From Ctena decussata (Eukaryota; Mollusca; Bivalvia; Lucinida; Lucinidae), in assembly GCA_963989385.1 (NCBI GenBank), contig OZ022507.1, forward strand, positions 53,579,400 through 53,643,399: a stretch of DNA of 64,000 bases. The letters run 5' to 3'. Under the pieces are notes generated by a model, which was not told the origin of the DNA, made no database searches, and saw nothing but the letters and a program-made list of their open reading frames with translations. Below, in pieces: positions 21,466 through 31,207 of the stretch (position 1 is its first letter; each line of letters begins with the position of its first letter). The position numbers were made by a program, and so were the translations under genes.

Positions 21466-22894
21466 TCTCCTGTCGTGCTCGTGCTGATGATTTATTTTCT
21501 AAGTCATTCAATAATGCTATTTGCTGAACAAAGATTTTCAATTTAAGTTTTTAAATCCCACCTAGATCATGCAAACTTTACATTATGATAGCAAAAGAAA
21601 ATGAGATTTGTGTGTTGTAGTTTTACGTATGACTGGAGAAACAACTTGAGGAGTGGTGCTTTGTTTGACCTCCACTAGGCAAGTTTTCACATTTTCTGGA
21701 AGGAATGAGACCGCCCAGGCCCACTCTGCCTCCATCAGTCTCCCAAACCAATGAGTTGAATAGGACAGACCAGTAGGCCAGACACCACACCAATGTGTTA
21801 TAAAAATCCCACAATGGAGTGGTTTTGTACCAACTTAACAAGTCTGCAAGCAGACTTTGTAGATAGTCTCAAGATGTGCTTTTGACTTTTGAAGTACAGT
21901 CTGATTTTTTTACATTTTTGGACTAAGTAATGTTTCAGGCCCAAATCCTAACAAAATGTAAAGACAGTAGGTAGCTTGTGTGCACAACTCTTCTAAAAGT
22001 TTTAATCATTTTGAAACTTTGCAGATGTTTTTAACATAGCCTGAAATTTGCATTTGGTTTTTACAGAATCTCAGAATGAGTTTTTGCATCTTGAAATTAG
22101 TCGTGTTTCAGGCTGAAATGTGCATAGACGTTGGGTACATTGGGAGGGCAACAATACACACGGTTTATATGTTGTACATTTTGTGATTGTGCATACCCCC
22201 TTCTTTGTTTCATAGGCGAGGGGCGGGGGGGGGGGGGGTGGGTGGGCATAAAATCATTGTTTTACCTTGTTTTTACTCTGTTGCTCAAGAGGAAAAAAGA
22301 AAAGGAAATTGTATTGTGTGGAGCGATTTGTCACTTTCAAAAACATGCTCACCCTAACTTTTGTCAGCCATAAGACTCAGTATATAAACATCAAACCCAC
22401 ATTGAAACGATTTTCGAAATGATTTCTTTTAGTCGCTTTTACCATTCGTAATATGCCTTATTTGGAGTAGGCTTACTTTGGCAACTTAACCAAGGCTTTC
22501 TGGGCTGAAAAACACTAACCCAGTGCAAAACACTCTTACATGACTTTCTGGTCGTAATGCATTGCAAGAATCCTAAGTATTTAGATAAACCTCCCCCACC
22601 CCCTCCCTAAAACTTACAGGCGTTTATTATATGAAGCAACTGTTCCTCAAATGGCATGATTTGTCTTCAAGAAACTGCTCCATTGGAACAGTTTGGAAAG
22701 AGCAGTGTGGGCTGAGTCTAGACTCTTTCTTAGGCACTTAGGCAACGTTGTGTTAACTTCTCGGCTCAAAACGGTAGCTTAATTACATTGGAAGAAACAA
22801 TAATGTACTCTTATGAAAAATTATTGTTATGGAGCTTCTTTGTTTGACGTCAGTGCCATCGCTTTATTGTTACGGGACTAGAATGTGAAAATGT
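21466..22894. other. Intergenic, no gene seen
   Basis: A poly-G run of about 12 lies at 22217-22240. The rest is AT-rich with no recognised repeat or gene. The minus-strand frame at 21623-21841 has no family resemblance I know. Confidence 0.35.
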
Positions 22895-23194
22895 ACCTTA
22901 ACTCTTAAAGCGTTTAAAAGCAGCCGAAACCACCCAACGGGAACATGACGTCGAAATGACGTCGATGCGACGCAATTACGTCGCATCGACGTCAGTATGA
23001 CGTCATTTGGATGCTTGCTGGGCATTACGTCTGCATAAACATGTTTTGATCAAGCTATATCATACTGAGAATTCAAAGACTAGAGGGCAAACAGTGCAGA
23101 TCCAGATGAGGTGGCTGGTTATGAGCAGCCTCATATGGATCTACACTGTTTGCGAAATCAGCTGTTTTGGTTTTTAGCGCTTTATTAAGGATTT
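22895..23194 (-). mobile_element. Family N MITE copy, with an inserted CRE-like hairpin
   Basis: The right part (about 23025-23194) is the reverse complement of 27471-27681: GGCAAACAGTG..GATGAGGTGGCT hairpin core and AGCGCTTTATTAAGG end. The left end TTAACTCTTAAAGCG matches the other terminus. About 100 bp at 22927-23026 are extra. Confidence 0.6.
22927..23026. mobile_element. CRE-rich palindromic MITE nested in family N
   Basis: A near-perfect hairpin, GACGTCGATGCGACG / CGTCGCATCGACGTC, with outer ATGACGTCGAAATGACGTCG and CGACGTCAGTATGACGTCAT. It contains four TGACGTC boxes, one a full TGACGTCA. Ends CCCAACGGG and GCTGGGCA resemble the CCCAGC..GCTGGG class of animal MITEs. Confidence 0.6.
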
Positions 23195-23293
23195 AAACAT
23201 GAGAAGCATCGAACCAGACTGTGTGAATCAATTCTCCACTCTTCCAAAGAGGCTAGAATCTTGAGAAATCTAGAATCGGAAAGCAACTACATA

Positions 23294-23533
23294 CACTAGC
23301 AAGGGCATAGCTACCTATACGGCAAATACGCAGGTGCGTATTGAAATTTTGTCAAAATTGACAAAATTTCAAAACGCACCTGCATATTTGCTTGCTGAAA
23401 ATTTATAAATTAGGCCAGATTTCAAAACCAATTGCCAAAGTGGCTGAAATACTAGCTTTCTCTTCAAGAAGTAGAGAATAAAACATGGTTGTGCGTATCA
23501 TGAAATTGCCCCTAGTTACGCCCCTGACTAGTG
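23294..23533. mobile_element. Foldback MITE (CACTAG..GGGC ends)
   Basis: CACTAGCAAGGGCATAGCTA at the left pairs with TAGTTACGCCCCTGACTAGTG at the right. An inner stem ACGCAGGTGCGTATTGAAAT pairs with its mirror around 23355. Non-coding. Confidence 0.65.
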
Positions 23534-24835
23534 CCTTAAGGTGCGTTCTCACATGACGTCTGGATCATTGTTTAGCTCTGAGGGATAATGAACTTGATAT
23601 GGAAAAATTATACTGTAAATCATGATATGGAACAGTCATAGTAAATCATGTGACAATTTTCTGTTTTCTGTTACAAACAGCACGTACTAGCAATGGCACG
23701 TGGGTCCGTATATGGCTCCTTTGAATATAGCAACTCGGTTAGCTATAACTAATGCATTTGACACATGTTTGAGTAGCTGTGTTCGTTGACAAACATGCAA
23801 CGAATACTAATACAATGTATAGCTACTGCTGGATAAATTATGACATGGTAGGTTTAGCAACGGCGGTTACAACAGGTTTAGTTCGTCCGTCTAGATCGAA
23901 ACCCTAGTTCCTGCAATTATTTGAAAAACATACGCAAGCCAAGCTGAGAGGGCTTGGTATGTGTATTTTGTCAAATAGAAATTCTGGGATGGGAGAAGGC
24001 AAAGCCAATATCCTAAAGTGCATAAAGTTGCACCAAGTAACAAAGTTAAATAGGTCGTTAACTCTCTCAAAATTAATATACATGTATGAATATAAATCAA
24101 TTATATCTCATCGATAAACCATGCACATCTTATTAGGTCCAATCAAGTGCACAACGTTAAACAACAATCCATTGAATATTGGGGCGGAGTTGGTCGCACA
24201 AAGTATACCAAAATGTGTGACACGCGGACAGACAGAGAAACAGACGGATAGAAGCAAATTTAAATGTCGACTGACCATTGTTATAGGGTAGAAAATGCCT
24301 TAAAATCTGTTTATACGACTTTACTCTTTAAATTTCCTTATTCGAAAATTTTGTTTAGAATTATAAGGGTTCAGAAATCAGATGAATAAAATGACTATTT
24401 ATATATGATTATAAACTTCTTGCGCTCCAAAATAATTTTCCTTTGAGTATTACTTTTGATAGATCAAATTGAGTTTTACGTCCCTTTCAACAGTATTCCA
24501 TTCATATCAAGACGTCGGCGCGGTAGGATGAAAATGCATATGTGTAATTAAACCCGTTTACAATGGGAAGAACTCAGCCACCGGCAGGTTTCAACCCAGT
24601 ACAGACATCCAGTGCCTATCTGATTGCGCTAGATATTTTTTGATTTTTAATGACTGATTCTGTCAGTCATTCAAAGCTGTCAAAAGCGTATTTTGGCAAG
24701 TGACTTTCTCAACAGTATTCTTCCGCTCAGAAATGAAGTGATCGTAAGTTTATTTCGCTACAACAACGTCTGGAATTGAAAATGAGTTTTGCACGAAGTT
24801 AAATGAGAACTTATATGACGTATTCTTGTGCAGGT
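23534..24835. other. Intergenic, no gene seen
   Basis: AT-rich. No transposon ends or RNA genes recognised. The TGACTGATTC/TCAGTCATTC mini-palindrome near 24650-24672 is the only structured piece. Confidence 0.35.
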
Positions 24836-25083
24836 ATAATTGAGCCGCGACACGACAAAACCAACAATGTGGTTGTGCGCCCAGCGCAGACTCAGATCAG
24901 CCTGGGCATGCGCCAAGTCTGATCAGAGTCTTCGCTGTCCGCATGGTGGTAGCATAGACTCTTAGTTACCCTTTGAGCATTAAACGAATAGTGTGGTAAA
25001 ACTTGGCGGATGGCCAGGCTGATCTGAGTCTGCACGTGGCGCAGAACCACATTGTTGGATTTGTCGCGTCGCGGCTCAATTAT
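24836..25083. mobile_element. Family B MITE copy 4
   Basis: ATAATTGAGCCGCGACACGA at the left and the mirror GTCGCGTCGCGGCTCAATTAT at the right. All inner inverted blocks are present. One of the best-preserved copies. Confidence 0.8.
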
Positions 25084-26035
25084 TTATGTAGTTCTGTAAA
25101 ATGATGAGTATCCAACAAACGACATCAGCGGTCAAACAATATAACGAATACAAACAAAATATTATAAATCAATCCGCAAATTACAATATTCGCCCCTTAA
25201 AGCACATCTGCGCTCCTCATACTTTATCAAGTAAAATAAAATTAGCTGCTGCTAAAGAAAAACAAAAACAGAAACAGAAAACAACAACAACAATAACTGT
25301 TTTACAGTTGAATGTAAACTTGCCTAAAACAGTATTCCAAGCACGTCAATCATTGCAGAGAATGTAATGTAAAAGAAATTCTGTGGGATTATCCACGTCT
25401 CTCGCAAGTGTTATACTGGACATCATACGGTAATTGTGTTCAGTTCAGTTCAGTTCAATTCTCCTAACGAAATTCCCCAAGTGGCTCAGCGGTATGTAAC
25501 CATAGTTGCACGCACTTGGCGCCGAGTGTCCGTCCAAGAATACGGTAATTGTTTGTTTATCGGTGGCTATTTATAGAACCGCCAAGTGGTCAACATTGGA
25601 GTGGACACCCTCGTAGTCCATAGGCATTGCGAAATACCGCAAACACTGAGTGCTTAAAAGTCGGTGAAAAACAGTAACCGTTGTCAGAATTCAGAAATTG
25701 CCTGTGTACAAGAGATAGAATTTTGGCAAGTGTATGAAGTGATTTGCGCTAAATGGCTTATTTGCATTATTAGAGCTGGACCATATACAAGCAAGAAGGC
25801 TGAAGTTTGAAATTATCTTTAGGGCTCCGACGTAGCATGACTTCATTCTGATAGAATCTGTCATTTCAGGGCTATTGACCATTTGATTTGTCTTCAGCTT
25901 TATATTCGATGCTAGTTATTATATATCACCTCTGAATAAAGGCAAATCAGACTGTTCCCAATGAAGATAATCTGAGGGAACATGTTATGGTGCTCCTTTA
26001 GAGCTAATGTGTAGCACCAGCATGTGTGTGAAGTT
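25084..26035. other. Intergenic with one repeat fragment
   Basis: Contains the S3 repeat at 25436-25530 and an AAACAGAAACAG simple tract near 25258-25295. No supported gene. Confidence 0.35.
25436..25530 (-). repeat. Dispersed repeat S3 with (GTTCA)n end, copy 1
   Basis: GTTCAGTTCAGTTCAATTCTC followed by CCAAGTGGCTCAGCGGTA, GTAACCATAGTTGCAC and TTGGCGCCG. Same order at 42588-42690. A short-tandem end suggests a SINE-like 3' tail read from the other strand. Confidence 0.5.
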
Positions 26036-27133
26036 AGCACAGGGTACGGAGTATGGCATATGGTACATGGTATTCGAGGTCTATTCTTCCTATTGCCCAG
26101 CATGGCACTGGCTTGCATTTGATGAGGTGGAATCCCATGCATGACATTGCCTAGCATGGAGTCAACCATTCAACAAATTCGGTGTTACCGAGCATGGTGT
26201 TGCATTGGCTAGTATGGGGATCGCCATTTGACAAAGCTCATGCTTTGTATTCGGATCCTACGCATGGTACTGGCTAGCATGGTAGGTTCGCCACTGGACG
26301 AATCCCATGCATGGCACTGCATAATTATAACTTGTTGTTGATTCTTGGTTAGAACGGGGTACAACATTTGAAGAATTCCATGCATGGAATTCGGATCCCG
26401 TGAATGGTATCGGCTAGCATATAGTACTGGATCTAACAAGATTGCCAGTCGCCGATTCCCATGCAAAGTATTGCCCAACATAGCACTGATAAGCATGGGG
26501 TTCGCCATTAGATGATTCTCATGCATGATAATGCACAGGATAATAGGGGCTACTATGGGGTTTGCAATTAGATGACTCTCAAGCATAATATTCATATTCC
26601 ATGCGCGATACTGCCTATCATGGTATTGGCTTGTATGGGGATAGCAAGTCAATGAATCCCATTAATAAGTGCCCAGCATGGTATTGACAAGCGTGGGGTT
26701 CACAATTCGACGAATCCCTTTAACGGTATTTCAATACCGTGCTTTGTATTACTGAACATTGTATTGGCTGGCATGGGGCCCATCATCTGAAGACTCCCAT
26801 GCTTGAAATTTGTCGAATGGGGAGCCCCATACCAAAAATACCATACTAGAGACTCGTCTAATAACGAACCACATTTCAGCTAATATTATGTTAGACAATA
26901 CCATACATGGGATACGGATACCACACCCAATACCATGCAGGGTACATGTTATACCATGCATGGAATTTGTCAAACGACGAACTCCGTGCCAGCGTCTAAA
27001 GTTAGCCGATACCATGCTGGACAATATTATGCGCGAGGTTCGTCGGATAGCGAACCCCATGCTAGCCAATACCATGCTGTAAATACCATACATTAGATTC
27101 GAATACCATACCATATTCTCCATACCCTATGTC
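26036..27133. repeat. 1.1-kb foldback built of satellite-like units
   Basis: The termini pair: AGGGTACGGAGTATGGCATA and its near mirror ending ATACCATATTCTCCATACCCT. Inside, degenerate units of about 60-70 bp repeat the order CCATGCATGGTATTGGCTAGCATGGGGTTCGCCATT-GACGAAT. They run in one orientation to about 26790 and in the other to the end. CATGCATG and GCATGG words are dense. The frames of 124 and 147 residues on the minus strand are artefacts of repetition. Confidence 0.65.
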
Positions 27134-27470
27134 AGCTTCATACTCATTAGCACAATTGCAATAGAGATGCTTTATAAACAGTTTTAATTCAATTAACAAT
27201 GAAAACTTTTCCTGAGTTCTTCACTTTGGATGCACTTTAATTTGAAGAAAAAAAAGATGCTGCCTTTAAGAAACTATCAGTATGCTGAACGCTATTCGAG
27301 AAATATCATCATAAATGGCTTTGGAAGGATGTTTCTAAGCAAAACCAAGTTTTAGTTATTTAGAATTGAGGCAGCTGGTGCATGATTTTCAACACCATAG
27401 ATCTAACTAAAACCTGTATGTGATTCTGGAATCTACAATTCTGCAACTTTGTCTGGATTGTCATCAACCC
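27134..27470. other. Intergenic, no gene seen
   Basis: AT-rich, no structure recognised. Confidence 0.35.
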
Positions 27471-27681
27471 TTAACCCTTAAAGCGCCAAAAATTAAAATT
27501 GTTGAATTGGCAAACAGTGTAGATCCAGATGAGGTGGCTCATTATGAGCCACCTCATCTGAATCTACACTGTTTGCCCTCTAGTGTTCGAATTCTCAATA
27601 TGATATCGCTTGGACGAAACATTTTTTGAAATTCTGCAGACGTGAATTTTGTCGTCTGTTTTTTTGGCGCATTAAGGGTTA
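27471..27681 (+). mobile_element. Family N MITE, full copy
   Basis: Termini TTAACCCTTAAAGCGCCAAA and the mirror TTTGGCGCATTAAGGGTTA. The inner perfect hairpin of 70 bp is centred near 27545 (GGCAAACAGTGTAGATCC..GATGAGGTGGCTCAT). Non-coding. Confidence 0.7.
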
Positions 27682-27897
27682 CAGGGCCAATACACCAACG
27701 ACATATATATCTTAACAACATTGAAAATATTATGTCTCAGTATTATTTAGCATTAAAAGACTAGAATTGATCCAGAAAAGGTGGCATGTTATCTGAATCT
27801 GCTGTGTTCGCAATTTCAACTATTTTCAGTACTTCAGTATTTTTACTACTTTTGCCAGGTGCGAGTGAGAACATCATAGCCATGTAAACCAGTTAAT

Positions 27898-28143
27898 CAA
27901 TTGAGCCGCGACACGACAAAACCAACAAAGTGGTTGTGCGCCCAGCGTAGACTCAGATCAGCCTGGGCATCCGCCCAGTCTGATCAGAGTCTTCGCTGTC
28001 CGCATGAAGGTAGCTTAGACCCTCAGCTACCCTTTGAGCGCTTTGCGAAGAGTCTGGTCAGACTGGGTGGATGCGCAGGCTGATCTGAGTCTGCGTTGGG
28101 CGCACAACCACATTGTTGGTTTTCTCGCGTCGCGGCTCAATTA
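27898..28143. mobile_element. Family B MITE copy 5
   Basis: Nearly intact: AATTGAGCCGCGACACGACA at the left and GTCGCGGCTCAATT at the right, with paired CAGATCAGCCTGGGCATCC / GGATGCGCAGGCTGATCTG blocks. Confidence 0.85.
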
Positions 28144-28666
28144 TTTGTTGGTGTTCTTTTAGTTGAATGATCACTCTTTCAGGAACAGCAGCTGCTTCAT
28201 TTGCATGTTTTCCTCCCTATGCAACTGGGTTTGATTGTAAAAACGAATTTGCTCCCGCAAGAGGATTTTTTTATTAGATTTGTTTAAACATATTTTATTG
28301 CAGTCTAACAATAGGATTTGATGCAAGTTATCGCTTTCTTTCAGAGAAATCCTCATTCAGTGGGGCTCCTTTTACAGAAGTTAAGCCAATGTTGAACACC
28401 AGAATATGTCTCCCGATGAAAAAAAGACAGACAGGCATGGTCACTTATCGATTCACCTGAACAAGTGGACACAGACAGAATTGCTTTATGCGAAGAAGGA
28501 GACGCCTCGTATTCTATCTTTTTGTAACAGAAGGAGGCCTACTGCTGAGATACCGATTAACAGCTGAAATCAAAGCCGTGCTATGCTCATATTTGTTTCA
28601 TATTTGTTTCCAGCAAGCATTTCTTTTCATGTCTGGAATCATATATATGTCGCAGAGGGCAAGGTC
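28144..28666. other. Intergenic, no gene seen
   Basis: A family L-like stretch (GAATTTGCTCCC) is near 28244. No supported gene. Confidence 0.35.
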
Positions 28667-28890
28667 TGGGGCCGTATTCATAAAGCCACTTAAGTCGTTG
28701 CTTTGCTGTTGCTAAGGCCAAATATCTATAAAGGAGATTCCCTACAACTATGAAATTTGCTCTGGAGGAACAGTCTTATAAAGACTGTTCCTCCACAGCA
28801 AATTTCATAGTTGTAGGGAATCTCCTTCAAAGAAATTTAGCCTTAGCAACAGCATAGCAACCACTAAAGTCGTTTTATGAATATGGCCCC
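28667..28890. mobile_element. Foldback MITE, family G copy 2
   Basis: Same family as 16256-16478: GGGGCCGTATTCATAAAGCC to ATGAATATGGCCCC, central stem GGAGATTCCCTACAACTATG paired with its mirror. Confidence 0.75.
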
Positions 28891-29273
28891 TGAACTGTAT
28901 GGAGGGTGATATAACAATTACCACTTGAAGGAGTTGACACCTTCTGCTGTAGATGAGTCAGTCTGAGAGGAGCATTATCATGCAAAAGAAGAATATTTTC
29001 AGATCGCTGTTCCTCCAGCTTAGGGGCCATGGTAGCCTTGTGTAACTGATCTAAACTTTATACAGACACACATCTCATTGAAAATAAACCAACCAATTTA
29101 TAGGCGACAGAATGTACTTTTTGCTCATGTACATGTATAATACATGTATGTGAAGGTAGCTGCACGTACACAGATAGGAGCAAGAACAGTCCGGTTATTT
29201 TCTGCCCACCCATCGTATGTGCGTATATGAAAAAATAATATGTTTGTTTTGACGTCTATTTAATGCAGGATGG

Positions 29274-30866
29274 TTTTTTTAGCTCAAGGTGAGGTATTGT
29301 GATCGTTTTTTGTCCGTCGTCAACTTTTGCTTTGAACGACTTCTTCTCCAAAACTGCTGGACGGATTTTGAAATAATTTCACAGAAATGTTCCTTAAGGG
29401 ACTCAATACCAAAATTGCTCAGATGGTTCCGCTCTACTAAACAAAATGGCCACCAGAGCTAAAAGTAGAAAAAAAACTTTAAACGACTTCTCCTCTGAAA
29501 CTGCTGGGCAGATTTTGAAATAATTTCATAGAAATGTTCCTTAGGAGACTCTCTACCAAAATTGCTCAAACGGTTTTGCTCCACTGAACAAAATGGCCAC
29601 CAGAGCTAAAAATAGAAAAAAAACCTTTAAACGACTTAGCCTCCAAAACTGCTGGGCAGAGTTCGAAATAATTTCACAGAAATGTTTGTTAGGCTACTTT
29701 ACCAAAATTGCTCAAACGGTTCCGCTTCGCTAAACAATATGGCCGCCCGAGCTAAAATAGAAAAACCTTTAAATGACTTTCCTCCAAAACTGCTGGGCAG
29801 ATTTTAAAATAATTTCAAAGAAATGTTCCTTAGGAGACTCTCTACCGAAATTGCTCAAACGGCTTCGTTGCGCTGAACAATATGGCCGCCAGAGCTTACA
29901 ATAGAAAATACTTTAAAGGACATCTCCTCTGAAGCCAGTGGCATGATTTCAAAAAGATTTCACAGAAATGTTACAGCCCTTAAGAACTATTGCTAAAACG
30001 GTTCCACTCCGCTTAACAAAATGACCGCCAGAGCTAAAAATAGAAATAAATCTTAGAAAGACACAGAGGGCACAGTTATGATCCAATCATCATGAAACTT
30101 TGTCAGAATGTTTATCTTAATAAAATCTAGATCAACTTCATTTGGGTTTAAAAACTAGGTCACTAGGACAAATCTTAGAAAAACCTTGTGCACACTCTAG
30201 AGGGCACAGTTTAATTAAATCTTCATGAAACTATGTCAGAATGTTTATCATTACGAGATCTGGGCCAAGTTTGAATCGGAGTCTTGTGGGGTAAAAAGCA
30301 AGATCTCTAGGTCAAATCTTAGAAAAACTTTGTGTGCACTCTAGAGGGCACAGTTTTGATCCAATATACATGAATTTTTGGCAGAATGTTTATCTTTAAA
30401 AAAATCTAGACCAGGTTTGAAACTGGGCCATAACAGGTCAAAAACTAGGTCACTAGGTCAATTCTTAGAAAAACCATGTGAACGCTTTAGAAACTTCGTC
30501 AAAATGTTTATCTCCAACAAATCTGGACCAAGGGTGCAACTTGGTCATGTCGGGTCAAAAACTAGGTCACTAGGTCTAACCTTTAAACATTGTGTACACT
30601 CTATAGGGCACAGTTTGATCCGATATTCATGAAACTTTGTCAGAATGTTTACATCCCAGAAATCTATACATTTGAAACTGGGTCATGTGGGGTCAAAAAC
30701 TAGGTCATTAGGTTAAATCTTATGAAAACCTTAGGTACACAAAAAAGGGTTCATTTTCCATTGAATCTTTGTGAAACTCTGTCTTTTGTACGTATGGCTG
30801 TCTCTGACGCTAAGTTCACAGGATACTCAGGTGAGCGATCCAGGGCCATCATGGCCCTCTTGTTTC
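29274..30866 (+). mobile_element. Helentron/DINE-like element, second subfamily
   Basis: A T-run, AGCTCAAGGTGAGG and a short GTCCGTCGTC tract form the 5' end. Five units of about 145 bp (starting near 29335, 29482, 29630, 29772, 29916; ACTGCTGGGCAGATTTTGAA) are followed by a different array of four or five units of about 120-145 bp from about 30050 (TTAGAAAAACTTTGTG, CTCTAGAGGGCACAG, AACTAGGTCACTAGGTCA). The 3' end is CTCAGGTGAGCGATC, a perfect stem GGGCCATCATGGCCC, and TCTTGTTT. The plan is the same as 5876-8158, but the sequence is different. No coding domain is seen. Confidence 0.6.
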
Positions 30867-30933
30867 TAATTGCGCTAGGGCTTTTTCGCATATATAATCC
30901 GAGGACCTTGCCGATTCTTGGACAATCAAGAAC

Positions 30934-31105
30934 ATGAGCCGCGAAAATGAGTCTTTGCTGTGCACTTAAAGGGCAGCTAAGGGTCTAGACTACCTGCATG
31001 CCGACAGCGAAGATTCTGCTCAAACTGGGCGGATGCCCCTGGACTAACTTGAATCTTCGCTGGACGCACATGCCACTTTGTTGGTTTTGTCGTGTCGCGG
31101 CTCAA
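30934..31105. mobile_element. Family B MITE copy 6 (internal deletion)
   Basis: Right half intact (ATGCCACTTTGTTGG..GTCGTGTCGCGGCTCA). The left half is reduced to TGAGCCGCGA joined to TGAGTCTTTGCTG. Confidence 0.7.
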
Positions 31106-31207
31106 ATGGTCGGTGTGCATGACAAAACGTGTTGCTATGAATCTTCGCAATTTTCTCATTCTCTGAGGTGCTGTTTGAAGCTTGCAATCAAACTTGGTAA
31201 ACGTATA

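Noticed and set aside
26209..26652. 147-residue minus-strand frame, the longest uninterrupted frame outside the transposase
   Set aside because: It lies wholly in satellite-like repeated units with CATGCATG words; the peptide only reflects unit repetition.
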